Below, in pieces: positions 23,481 to 36,300 of a DNA stretch of 64,000 nucleotides. The stretch's first letter is position 1. Each line of letters begins with the position of its first letter. The notes under the pieces were generated by a model. It was not told where the DNA came from. It searched no databases and worked only from the letters and a program-made list of their open reading frames with translations. This stretch comes from Talpa occidentalis (lineage: Eukaryota; Chordata; Mammalia; Eulipotyphla; Talpidae), in the NCBI RefSeq assembly GCF_014898055.3, contig NW_023601433.1, forward strand, positions 41,597,876-41,661,875. Reading direction: 5' to 3'. The translations under genes and the position numbers were made by a program.

Positions 23481-24209
23481 GAAGAGGAGATTTAATAGTA
23501 TAAGTCAACTCTATGAACAGTTTTAACATCAAATTATCACTGGAGTATGTACATTAGTGCCCTGTTGAAAGAGTACCTAACTTCTGGCAAAATTTAGGAA
23601 ATTCTTTGAGGGACTAACTGAGCCATAAAAAAACCCAAAAACTCTTGAGCCATTTACCTTGTAGTCTGTCATTAATATTCTGCTACCTTACAACGTTCAA
23701 CACTGGCATTGCAGTTGGCTTTCTAGATCTCAACTGTATTGAGAATCTGTCAGTGTGCAGCTCAGAATCTGAGTGACCTGAAGAGGTAAGCATTGAGGAG
23801 TACTTCAGTCCGAAAGTCTTTAAAAACTCTCAGACCATATACTATATACCTTTAAAGTGAATTATGCATAAAAGTGTGCAAACTACAACATACATTGCAA
23901 TAACATTCTCAAAAACCCCTAGTTTAGCATTATTATTTAAGTTATATAAAAGACATTTTTATAAAAGTACAGATTTAAGTTTAAATTACACCTGCTGATG
24001 TAGGCAGCCAGGCTCACTTTTAGTATACTAAAATAAGGTTTTATCAATCTATATTATTGCTTAGTCCTATGGAGTCATTAGAAACCTGTAACAAGTAAAA
24101 ATAGAGTCCTATATCTTAAGGAAAAGTGTCCTAAGAATTCAGCTGTCCTTAAGTTCATCTTTCTGAAGCTTTATAGCTGAGAAGTCTTCCATAAAACTGT
24201 TAACTGATC
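23480..24209 (-). other. GPR137B: GPR137B 3' untranslated region (inferred extent)
   Basis: This is non-coding sequence after the stop codon. Candidate minus-strand poly(A) signals are ATTAAA (plus-strand TTTAAT at 23491-23496) and, about 1.3 kb further, AATAAA (plus-strand TTTATT at 22213-22218). I cannot tell which is used, so the 3' UTR may extend to about 22.2 kb. Confidence 0.4.
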
Positions 24210-24321
24210 CTATTCATGGCTTGGCTTGTCAGGATCCAAAATTGAGTCTGGTTGTAAAGTTCCTACTTGTGCCAGGAAGCTGTTAGTTTGTTGTCCCCAA
24301 TCATAGTAGTCTGGAGCAAAA
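24210..24321 (-). CDS. GPR137B: GPR137B exon 7 and stop codon
   Basis: It encodes (S)[18 protein letters not shown] through LDPDKPSHE and TAG (plus strand CTA at 24210-24212). The acceptor is TTCTTTTTTAAG. Relative to the human tail as I recall it, there is one extra residue (LQPDS for LQDS) and a changed final dipeptide. Confidence 0.93.
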
Positions 24322-27300
24322 CTTAAAAAAGAAAAAAGATATTTCAGTGACTTGTAACGTTATACTTAAACTGATGACATGTTTATTTTAGATAGAACTA
24401 GGATTTATATAAACTATAGACAATCCCAGTTTTTTAAAAAGTAGCTTCTTGAAGCTCATTTCACCACTGCTATGCAGTAACTACCCACAAGTCTACTAAA
24501 TTCTATAAAATTCAGTATGGTTTTACTAGAACCATTAACCAATCATGTATGTAACAAAATGTTTTAACAACAAATTGTGTCTGAATCCTAACAAAGTGTA
24601 TGTAGCTCAATACTTGCTTCGTTGGGCAAATAACTTCTGTGCTTTGATTTCTTCATCTGTAGACTAGAAGCAATATCAATAATTATCCTCATTGGGCTTC
24701 TGTGAGTTCATACCCATAAAGTGCTTGGAACAATATCTTTGTGTATATTTATACACATATATGTAAATTGTCTTATAATTGATTTTCTATGTAATAGAAA
24801 AGTTTTTTCTTCTCCTACATAGGTTGTGAGGAATCCTTCAGTTCTCTGTTGCTTCTGTCAGGTAGGGGTTAAGGGTTCTAGCAGGTTTCCAGGGACATAG
24901 TTAGCAGGAAATGTAGTGTGGTAACGATAAGAGAACAATTTTAGGACAATTTTGACCTCATATGTATTGGCTCCAGAGTTATCTATGCTTTTTCATCTGC
25001 TGACAATGTAAGCTAATCTACTTTCTTCCCAAGTATCATCTTTTATTCAAACTGGCCAGGATTTCTCTGCTCCTTGATTCACTGAGAAAGCAATGTACCC
25101 TCCCAGCTTATCTTCATTCCTCCAGTCCCTAAAACAAGGGTTCATTTTAGAGCTCTTTTAAGGTTTCCTAAGGACTTTTATTGATAGTAATAAAGCATAG
25201 CTTCTTTACCATCTTGTCCCAGAGAAGAAAGATTTACATTAAAATGTTAATGGCAGGTCTTTAAATTCACAAGGGATTGCATAAAGGTACATTTTCACTT
25301 TTATTTTTTTAAAGATTTAATTATGTATACAAGAACTGAGGTGTAGGCCAGAGGTGTGGGGACAGAGTGGGGAGCAGAACAGGTGGATCTACTGAAATAC
25401 ACTGCTAAGGGGAGCAGCAGGCAATACAGGAGAGGTCTGCTGCACCATGTGGGTTATCTCCCTGGCCAGCATGGAACTCATGGTATAGGGGTTAAAGACA
25501 CAGTGCTACCAAGCTATCGCAAGCCACTGCAACATTTTCACTTTTAAAATAAACTCTACCTAAAGCTCCCCTTTCACAGGAACAGTGCAGATGTCCTGGG
25601 AGGACAAGCATAAAGCAGAGATGAGTTTGGCATGCACAAGTCAGCCCTTTTTGCTTTTCTAGTTCTTGCTGGTCTTAAAGTCCCAGGCCCACAGGTGGAA
25701 AGAGGAAAGTGAGCCCTAGGCAGAGGAGTGTGGCTGAAGCATCAGCAGGCTGAGGAAAGGGGAAGGAATCCCAGTAACTACCACTCTGCAGAACTGACCA
25801 GGCCAGAGGCAGACATTCTTGAAGTGCACATACTGCAGGTGGGTAAGTAGGTCTCTACTATGATTGTAGTTAGTTTCACATACTTGGGTGCTTCTCCTTT
25901 TTCTATTTGCTATACCCTCCCTCTCGCTCTGGGGCTCTTATGTAAGAATCTGTTTAGTCCGAATCTATTTCATTGGTGCAGCTCTCACCCTCATACCTTA
26001 GGCTAGCCTGAAAGAGGGTCTTACCTTCCTTGAAGTCCCTGAGGAGCAATGTTCCATGCAAGGTCATCATCACTGTCATATCTTCGAGGGTTGTCAAAGA
26101 AGTAAGATCTAGGACTGAATCCATGGCTGGGGACCATTGCAGGGTTGGTCTGGAAAGAATTTTTCAGCATGTATTTCAGATATTGTGCCTTGCACTAGCC
26201 AAAAATAAACAGGACCTCTCTTGCAGAGAGTGAATATATTCTAGTCACCTGGTGGGGGCTGCCCTCGTTCAGCTGGAGTGCTCATTTTAGTTCCTTTTAC
26301 ATTTAAGAGGAATTAAATTCAGTATAGGCAACATCTTATTTCAGAATTCTCCCAACAGTTAATTATAATTGTTTAAATCCCTTATTGAAAAACCAGACAA
26401 TGCCCAATTTAGTCAAACTGAAGAGTCCCAAATTGGATATAAACCTGTATAAGGGGGCATTCACAGTAAATTAAAATAATGAAATAGTTGGGTTTTTTTT
26501 AACAGATTTTTATACAAGAATTGGGGTACAGGTCAGAGGCACAGGAGGGTGAGAGGATTCACCAGAGACAGCGGGGAGCAGAACAGGCAGAAGGACCGAA
26601 ATACACTGCTGAGGGGAGCAGCGGGCAGGACAGAAGAGGTCTGCCGCGCCATGTGGGACTCTCCCTAGCCAGCTGGGAATTGAACCGGTGCTGCAGAGGC
26701 TGTGGACAGCTTCACAGTGCTGTGCTCAACCCACTGAGCCACTGGGGAGGCCCCAAAATAAATAGTTTGAGAGGATTTTTTATATCCTGCCTTTATGAAT
26801 CATTTCATCCTGTTTCTCTCCCCCAAGCCTACCAAGTTCACTCTTCAAATTTCAAATGACTAGTTTGAAGTAAACATAAAATCAATTATATTGTGGAAAA
26901 ACTAGTCCTGTGATAAAATCCAGCATTTATGTGCTGTTCTTGTTGATATCAAGAGTGGTCCATTTAAAACTTAACCAATAGAGTATAAAACAAAGTCATT
27001 ATACAATGGTCATCTACATGTGGATTCCTGCTTTTCCAAAATTAATCTGCCCAAATACAGGAAGCAAAGTGTAACTTTATACAAGTTGGGATACCTTAAA
27101 ATTTACTCTTTGCAGTTCGAGAATGTCTATGCAAAAGAATGAAGTTGAACCTTACCTCACATCATAAATAGTAACTCAAGATCTAAATGTTGGAGTAAAA
27201 ACCATAAAACTCTTGAAGGAAAATGTAGAAGCAAATCTTCATGACCCAGGATTTGACAAAGGATTGTACCAAAACCATTAGCCACAAAAGAAACAACCAG

Positions 27301-30300
27301 ATAAATTAAGTTCATCCAAATTAAAAACACTTGTGCTTCAAAGGCTACCATTGAGAAAGTGGAAAGACATCCACAGAATGGGAAAAGGTATTTGAAATTC
27401 ATATCTGATAAAGGATTTGTATCTAAAATATATAATCAATTTCTAACTCAATAATTCAAGTCAACTGAAGGACAAAAGAACTGAACAGACATTTCGCCAA
27501 AGAAGATATGAAATGTCCAGCAAGCATAAGAAAGGATGTTCTATATCATTAATCATCAATCAAAAGTTATGATACCATTTCACACCCCTCAAGATGTACA
27601 GAATCAAAAAATTCAGATAACAAATGTTGAGGATATGGAAGAACCAGAATCTTCACCACTGGTGGGAATGTAAAATGTTATGTCCTCTGAAAAACAGTTC
27701 AAAGATTTTTCACAGTTAAACACAAAATTACAATAGGATCAGCAACTGCACTTCCAGATATGTACCCATGAGAAAAAACATATACATAGAAACTTGTACA
27801 TCGTTTACAGTAGCACTATTCATAAAAATCAAAAGATGGAAAAAACCCTTTGAATGTCCAACAAATGAGTAAATAAGATAGGATACAGTGATACAATGAA
27901 ATATTGTTCAGCCATAAAAAGGAATGAAATATATGAATGAACTTCGAAAACATACTAAGTGTAAGAAACCAGTCACAGAACCACAAATTTGACATTATTC
28001 ATATCGAGAACAGGGAGACAGACCAAAGTAAAGTAGTTGCTTAGGGCAGGGGATGAGAAAGATAAAGGGTATGGGTTTTCTTTTTGAGCTTATAAAAATG
28101 CTCTGAGATCTCTGGTGACAGCTGCACATACCTGAATATACCAAAAACCACCAACTTGCACGTGTGGAATGAGTGAACTATATAGTAAGGGAATTATATC
28201 TTAATAAAACTGCTCATTTCATTAAATATGATAGAGGTTCTCAAACTTCACAATGCACTTAAATAACTTGGGGTACTTGCTAAGTTATTTCAGATGTGGG
28301 TTCCCAGAACCTACCCCAGAGATTCTGATCTGGGTCTAGAATATTGTGCAAGAATACTCACAGCAAGCACCTTGGGATTCTGAGAGGGACTGCAAAACGC
28401 TACACCCTATACTATTACACTGGCTTGTTTATACCTACTAAATTACGGATAACAAATGATAACATTTTAAAAGCCCCACCTGTAGAGTCGTCTTTTAAAT
28501 AAGCCAGTGACTATGAGTTAAACTATAAATCTCCCCAAAAGAATATTAGGCTTTGTTCTCCAAATGATTGCAGATAGTGATAGGATTACTGTCATATGTA
28601 TTAGGAATTCATTTTCTTCTCCAAATCGTATTATGACAAAGAAGGCCACAGTGTAACATAGTAACTGGAATCATGGACTGAGGAGCTAGACTGCTGTGTA
28701 TTAATCCTGCCTCTTGTCCTACCAGCCATGTGACCCTGAGCCTCAGTTTCCTCATCTGAGTATAAGAAGTTTCTACCTCAAGCATTATTGTGAAAAAGAA
28801 TTTAATATTTTTTTAAAGTGCTTAGGACAGCACCTAGTATATATAAAAGTAATGTATAATTATTAGCTATTTTTACCAAATTGTGAATGTAATAATGGCA
28901 TTTAACTCTGGTAGTCTTGCCTATGGATATTTCAGGAACACTAATGCTTCATCCAGCCAAATACGACACTCACATTACCTGCTAATTAGAGTGACCTCAT
29001 CAGTACATTTTCTGTTTATGGTATTGCGTTATTCATAATGAGTTCACTCCTTCGTAGTGAATGTGAAGATAATGTTTAGAGCAGATGAGCAGTTTTCAGT
29101 GTCCTTGAAGCCAGAGGTCCCTGAGAGCCTTTCGTAACTATTTTCATCATATATTAGGCCGTTATTTGCCTTTTCCATGTGTGAACATTTGCACTAATGG
29201 TACAAAAGCAGTCGTGAGTACACCCGCTGTGGTAGCACATATTCAAAGATGGCACCACTGCACTAGTTACAATATTCTTCACATGCAGTTAAAAAAATCC
29301 CAACTCGGGCCTCCCTGGTGGCGCAGCGGTTGAGCGCTGGGTTGTGAAGCTGCCCGCGGCCTCTGGGGCGCCGGTTCGATCCCCGGCTGCTCCCCAGCCA
29401 CCGGAGGAGGGTCCCACATGGCACGCAGACCTCTCCTGCCGCCCGCTGCTCCCCTCAGCAGTGTACTTCGGTCCTTCTGCCTGCTCTGCTCCCCGCTCTG
29501 GCTCTGGTGAATTCTCTCACCCTCCCGCGCTTCTGACTGTACCCAGTGCATGTATAAACAAAACAAACAAACAAAAACATGCCTCTATTAAAAAAAAAAA
29601 AATTTTAAAAACCCAACTCATTTGAGAATGTCCTTGATGAAGCAATAAAAATTAATGCTATTAAATCTCAGCCCTTGAGTCTGTCTTTTTAATAGTCTGT
29701 GTTACAAAATAGAACGTATTCATAAAGCACTTCTGCTGTAAAAATGGTGGTTTTAAGGGAAAGAACTTATACAACTGTTTTTGAGTTGTAGCTACTTTTT
29801 TGACAAAACTCAAACAATGGTTTTTCAGACATGGGTATTTGGCAGAAATTATCTCAAAAGTGAATTAAGTAAGCTGTCACTTCAAATAAAAGTATTATCC
29901 CCGATCAGATTTGAGCTTTTAAGCAAAATTAAAGCTTTGGGAAACTTGGGTTCCCCATCATGAGCTCCCCAATAAATGAAAGATTTTTCTGATGAAATCA
30001 GTGATAATAATGAATCAGTCTGTGGGTTTGGGGTGGCAGTAGTGGTGCAAAATTGTGTAATGAAAAAGTTAACAGTTGGAAGATCTACGTAACTCAATAA
30101 GTCAGTATTTCCAAATGACCCATGCTTGATATTATAAAACCATGCACAGATAAAAGACCTTGCATTCAAAGTGCAAGATAAACCAACAGATGTTAAGCAA
30201 GAACACAATTCAAAATGTTCATTGAATTGGCTTGAGATACCATATCACAACTTTTCAGAAACCACAACCTGAGTTCGAGTATAGCATCAGAGAATAATAT

Positions 30301-33300
30301 TCACAGTTATGTAAAAGGATATTAAAACACTTTTTTTGCAACTACATATCTCTTTGAGGCTGGTTTCTCTTCATATACTTCAACCTAAACATTACAACAC
30401 AACAGATTTCAGAAGCAGATACGGGAATCCAGCGGTCTTTTAGTAGGCCAGACATTAAAAAGATTCAAAAAATTTTAAAACAATAGTTCTTGTCTCATTT
30501 TGTTTTGGAAAATGTTCTTTTTAAATAATTTTCATGGTAACATATTCTGGGCTTAATGAATTCATACATATTTTCTAAAAATTACACACATGCATACCTC
30601 CAAAAGCTTTCTGGGTTCCTCAAAGTGTGAAGTGTCCTGAGACAAGTTTGAGAACCATTGTTCTAGATAATACCCTAAACAATAAATACATTCAGACACC
30701 ATAGTATGTTGGAACAGCGTAGATCAAGGATGACATGTAGAGATTGGAGTATATTATTATTCTGTATTCATTAAACAAAATAACACTGAGCAATAATATC
30801 ACATTAGCTTTTCATGCCATAGGATTCAGATATATATTACCTTGGGTTTAGGGAATGGAGTTCCTAAGACTCTGAAATACTAGAGATGAAAACTGGAAGG
30901 GAAGAACAGGCAGAACCTAAGTGAAGCCTTAATGAACACAGGTTTTTGTTTAAGAGACTCCTGTCTTATCCTTTAGGCAAAATACGGTCCCAGAAAACTT
31001 CAGCTATCTTCTGAAAAGACAGGAATACCAGGCACTGGATTCAGCCTAGTCAATGGACTAGAACCTTTCACGAATTTTTTTGCCAATGAAGTGTTTAGGA
31101 GCTGACTTTTCAGAAGCCTGTAAATGTTCCCAATGCAAGTAGATATAGTGCAGAACCACAGTTCTGCAGCTAAAAATAAGGTGGAGAAACAACATATAGA
31201 ATATGTTGCCTGTGGCCACCTGCCCCACTCCTATTTCACCTTTTTCCCCTATTTCTCACACATCCATGACTAGAGATGAATCAGAAAAAAAAAAAAAAAA
31301 AAAACAGATGAAACATGAGTTGTTTAACATCTGTGCTTCCTTACTGAGTTGTTTAACATCTGTGCTTCTTTACTACCCACACTTTGCTCACATTGGCTAA
31401 AAACCGTTCACTGTACTTGTCTATGGGTTTCATGGATCAGTGATTCAAAATTCTACCACTAGTAAGTGTGGTTGAAATAATTTATGAAGTAAAGCTTCCA
31501 GGAGTATCCCCATTCTACCAGGTTTTGCATTATTCTGTCTTGCCCCTATAAAGGCATTTACATAAAGCTTACTGAGCAAATACGTGAATGGCTCCAAATT
31601 GGAGTGGCTTTAGAATTCCTCAGAATGTTTTTATTTCCCTAAGATCCCATTCCCTAATCACCATCCAGCATAATACAGGGCTGAAGAACTGAATTACTAT
31701 TCTCTAGTTTCTTTTGCTGAAACATACATAAGCTGATATATTTGGTCCACAGCAAGTCAGGGCTCAGAATAGTGAGGCTGTGATGCATCAGGGAAAAGAG
31801 TCACTATCTCCAGGCCTTGAAATGAAACTCACTTTTCATTTCTTTTATAAAATTAAAAAAAAAATTTCCCCTGAGGGCTTACCCTGGTGGCGCAGGCAGT
31901 TGAGCGCCGCACTGTGAAGCTGTCTGCAGCCTCTGCAGCGCTAGTTCAATCCCAGCTGGCCGGTGAGGGTCCCACATGGCGCGGCAGACCTCTCCTGTCT
32001 TACCCGCTGCTCCCCTCAGCAGTGTATTTCATCAGTCTGCCTGTTCTGTTCCCCGCTCTGTCTCTGGTGAATTCTCTCACCCTCCTGCGCTCTGGCCTGT
32101 ACCCTGGTTCTTGTATGTATAAATAAATAAATCTTTAAAAAAAAAAAAATTTCCCCTTAAAGAGAAGGGAAAAGAAGGCCTCAGATAAACAAAGGAACTT
32201 TAAAAAAAAAAAAAAATTGCAATAGGAGAGAAGAAACACTGTGCTGGAAGTCTAAGAGAAAAATGTAAGTATGGTTTATGATTAGCATTAGCAGATGCAA
32301 ACATAAAATCACTTACCAGGTCTTTTGTAGGATTTCTTACTCGGAAGAAGTAAACTACTAAGGTGGTAGGCAAGAGTTCCCACACAAAAAGGACCACTCC
32401 AAACACTACATATCCAGCATCTCCCAACTGGTTCTTCAAATCTGCCTGTTGAATCGGAGGAGAAGAAAGGGAAAGTCACTAGACTGAAGACAGATTTGAT
32501 TGGACTCTAAACATGAACAGAGGCTAATTCTAATATAATTCCCTGCCTCTAAAATGTACATGTTGACGTCAGGTAGTAAATACCAGACCTCGGGTGGGGA
32601 TTACTTAAACCATACAGGAGAGATGATTATCTTCTTCAAAATATTCAGAGACAGAAACTGCCTATGTCTGATCTTCACCCTCCAAAATCTTATGGCCAAA
32701 TTAAACCTCTCAAATTTAAGCAGATTTTCTTTTTAACAACTGAACAGTGAGAATGTTACGGTCCCCCCTCCCAAATTCTTGAGAGCAGCCTAGAACTGAT
32801 CCCTTTATTAGCCTTGTCCCTCGGATAAATGTGTCAGTATTCAAACTTCTCTTCACGTTGACCATATCCTGTGATTTACCCACTAGAGTTTATTTCAGGC
32901 TAGCACTAAGAAAAAACTGTTCTGGGCCTCCCTGGTGGCCTAGGGGTTAAGCCCCAGCACTATCAACCCTATGGCCTGATTTCGACCCCTGGCCAGGGAG
33001 CAACCCACATGGTGCAGAAGACTTCTTTCTCACCCACTGCCCCCACTTGGCAGTGTATTTCAGTGGATCTGCCTGTTCTGCTCCCCACTCTGTCTCTGGT
33101 GAATTCATTCACTCCCACCCCCACCTCTGGTCTACACCCAGTGGGTCAGTGTGAGGACCAACTGGACATGTTCCCCCCTCCCTCTATGTGACTAACGTGC
33201 AAAGTTAGGTTTGGCCCAAGTCTACCAGTGAGGTGGACCATCATTTCCAAGAAATACAACTCACCAAAATCGAGCCACAAAGAGCCAATCACCTAATCTA

Positions 33301-36300
33301 ATCCTTTTACTTTCTCTACTACATCCTCCTTAAAATACTGTGACCAAAACGAATCATGCTACTCTTTAGGAAGATGTTACTCTTCAAACTTATTTTATGA
33401 AGAATCACTGCCCAGCTCCAAGAGGATGCTCAGCTCATCTCAAATTTTACATCTCATATTCCATCTATAATGTCTCAACAGTAGATTTCTTTTTGCCAAT
33501 CCACATGAATAATGGGCAACTCGTGGGCATTTGTTTTGCTTGCTCCAAGATTATTTTGGTCACAACATACAGGCCTGGATAGCCATAAATAAATATTTTT
33601 GAAACAATAGAATTTTAAAAATTGTGATATTTTAAATTCATTACAATTACAAGCACTTATTTGAAAGAAAAATAAAAATATTTTGTTAAGTTTGGAGAGA
33701 TGGAAAATTCCCACAGGATGATGGTGTCACAATGATGTGAATGGGCTTCCTGCTGCTGACCTACCCTGGAATGGCTGTATTTTACTATAAACCATCCCAA
33801 ATGCTTTGTGTATTATGACTAAGTCTCTTCGTTGTTTGAAGTTTAGAAGTTTACATATTTATTTGATTTTCTCAAAACAGAGCACACCTTGAGCACCTCG
33901 CTCAACTTTCTCCCGGCTGTATTTGTGGCATCGATGTGATTAGCAGTGGAAGGGGTCGTTACTGTTATTTTTCATCCTTTCCAACTGCAGTGCCTCACAT
34001 GTGCCTTTTCTGAATTTCATCTTTCCGTGATCACAGGTCTGACTTACCCATGGTCATTTTATTCTTTCTTACCAAGTCTTTTTTTTTTAAGATTTATTTA
34101 TTTTTATACAAGAACTGGGGTACAGGCCAGAGGCGCGGGATGGTGAAAGGATTCACCAGAGACAGAGTGGGGAACAGAACAGGCAGACTGACTGAAATGC
34201 ACTGCTGAGGGGAGCAGCGGGTGAGACAGGAGAGGTCTGTGGCACATTGTGGGATTCTCACTGGCCGGCCGGGATAGAACCCGCACTGTCGAGGCTGCGG
34301 ACAGCTTCACAGCATGGTTCTCAACCCGCTGCACCACTGGGGAGGCCATCTTCCCAAGTCTTAATGTAGTCCAGGTTTTGAGGACTAGTGGAATTCTCAA
34401 AGTGGATTTGCACATAGAGCACTGTTGGAAAAGTCATGACGCATTTTTGCTTGAAAAACAGAAAGAATATGTCATGACTTTTCTGACAACCCAACCGTTG
34501 GGTCTTCAATATTTTTCCAGGAAAACCTAAGGAGCTTTTGCAATTTAATCACATTGAGACCACTAGTAAAATGAGCTCTTTCTAACACCTGCATATCGTC
34601 AGTCGTTTGTCCTAATTTCCTCAAATGCTATTAGATTATATGTGCCAATTTTCTGAAACCTGAATGTAATGTTTTTACCTTTGCAAATTTCACCCTTTAA
34701 TATAACATTTAAAGGGAGAACACTAAAAAAATGTGGGAACACTTAAAAAAACAAAGATATAAGCACTGCCTGATGAATGCCTCCAAGCACATACATGTGC
34801 ATTTCCTAGTTTTCTCAGAAAATGTGCGCTAGGACAAGGTGGGTGCTGTGACTCCCTTGTATAGATGAAGAGGTCACCTAGCATGTTCCAGCAGACAGAA
34901 GGAGCTTATGCCTTTCTGTCACATGAAGGCTGCCAGGCAAAGCGCCGTGGGCCAGACAGCACCTCCCTGGCGCCCACTGACCTGGTCGGACACATTGTAC
35001 CAGTCGTAATCGAAAGAATGGACAAGCTTGCTCTGAGAAAACGATAAGATGAACAGGTTGTAGCAGGCTCGAGAGGTGTAAAGCAGGATGACAGTCACAC
35101 CGATGGCAGTCACTTGACACACGGAGGATCCCTGGAAAAGCAGGAGCCGTCAGGGTGCATCCATTCAGGGCCCAGGACACCAGCCTCCTCCCAGAGCACC
35201 AACTTACTCATCCCGGGAACTCTGCAAGTGCTTGAGCCAGTGCAATCTCATCAAGCCTCATGTGGGAACCCCCACCCGCTGCCAACCTCAGCTCATTCCA
35301 CATTCAAATGATTGTCATAGAGACGATTTAAATCCTGATACTTGATTTGCAGATGACTTTAATGGGATTAAAATGTGGGCCATTTGCCTACAGCATAGGT
35401 TTGATACAACAAGAAAGGTGGCTTATTAAGTGCCACTGCCTAGGTCGAAGAGGATGTTCAGCTATGAGCAGAGCACCTGGCCTCTGTCCTGGGGACAACC
35501 AATCCATCTCACAGGGCGACCCCTAGGAAGGCTGTGCTCTGACTGTCTGGACAGTGAGCACTTGCTTCCTCAAAACCCAAAACCTTGTAGGCTGGGAGTA
35601 ATGGCGTCCTAATGTGACTCAGGGTTTGTAATTATGTGCAAATAGTGATTTGTGCCCTGATATATAACGCCATTAATTTCCAGTCAAAGGAGACCTACTT
35701 AGACAGGCAGTTCACACAATGTAAAAGTTAAACATTTTTGAGTTTTGCCTTTGGAAGTCACTAGCTAAATCCAAGATATGATTTTATTTTGCCAGTAGTG
35801 GTTTGTTAGCTTGTTTGCAAGGGGGTATCTCAAGTGGTATTCTGACTATAAAAATTTAACCCCTCCCTTTAATGCCACAAAATCTGTTTTTAAAAGTCTT
35901 GTGTAGCCCTACAAGGCACACAATAGAAAGTTAAAGCAAAATCTAATCTAAAATTCATCAAAATTTATAAATGAAAAAAAGGTCTCTGCAGCACTACCTT
36001 CAGAGATTGTGCAGGAGTGCAGTAAAATCACAGAACACCCCGAGGAAGGCTCTGTTTTTTTGAAGTTAGAGGCACAAATTTTAATCTGTTCACTACTGAA
36101 GACAAAATATTGTGGGAGACAGGCCAATGATAGAGCCAGATGGGCCACATGGTAAAGAAAGGGTGTGCCGAAGACACACGGTCACTGGGTTTCTGAAGCA
36201 AAATTGCTACAGGAATCTACTCCACTGCTTTAGAAGCAAGCAAGCCAAGGCTCAGAGATGTGACAGCGGGGTGGGGACCCACAGCCAGGGAGAACCTGGG

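Noticed and set aside
26521..26859. Open frames of 70-140 codons inside SINE copies (also at 9.7, 29.3, 34.1, 38.1, 46.8 and 61.8 kb)
   Set aside because: They have near-identical translations because the SINE is repeated. They are not genes.
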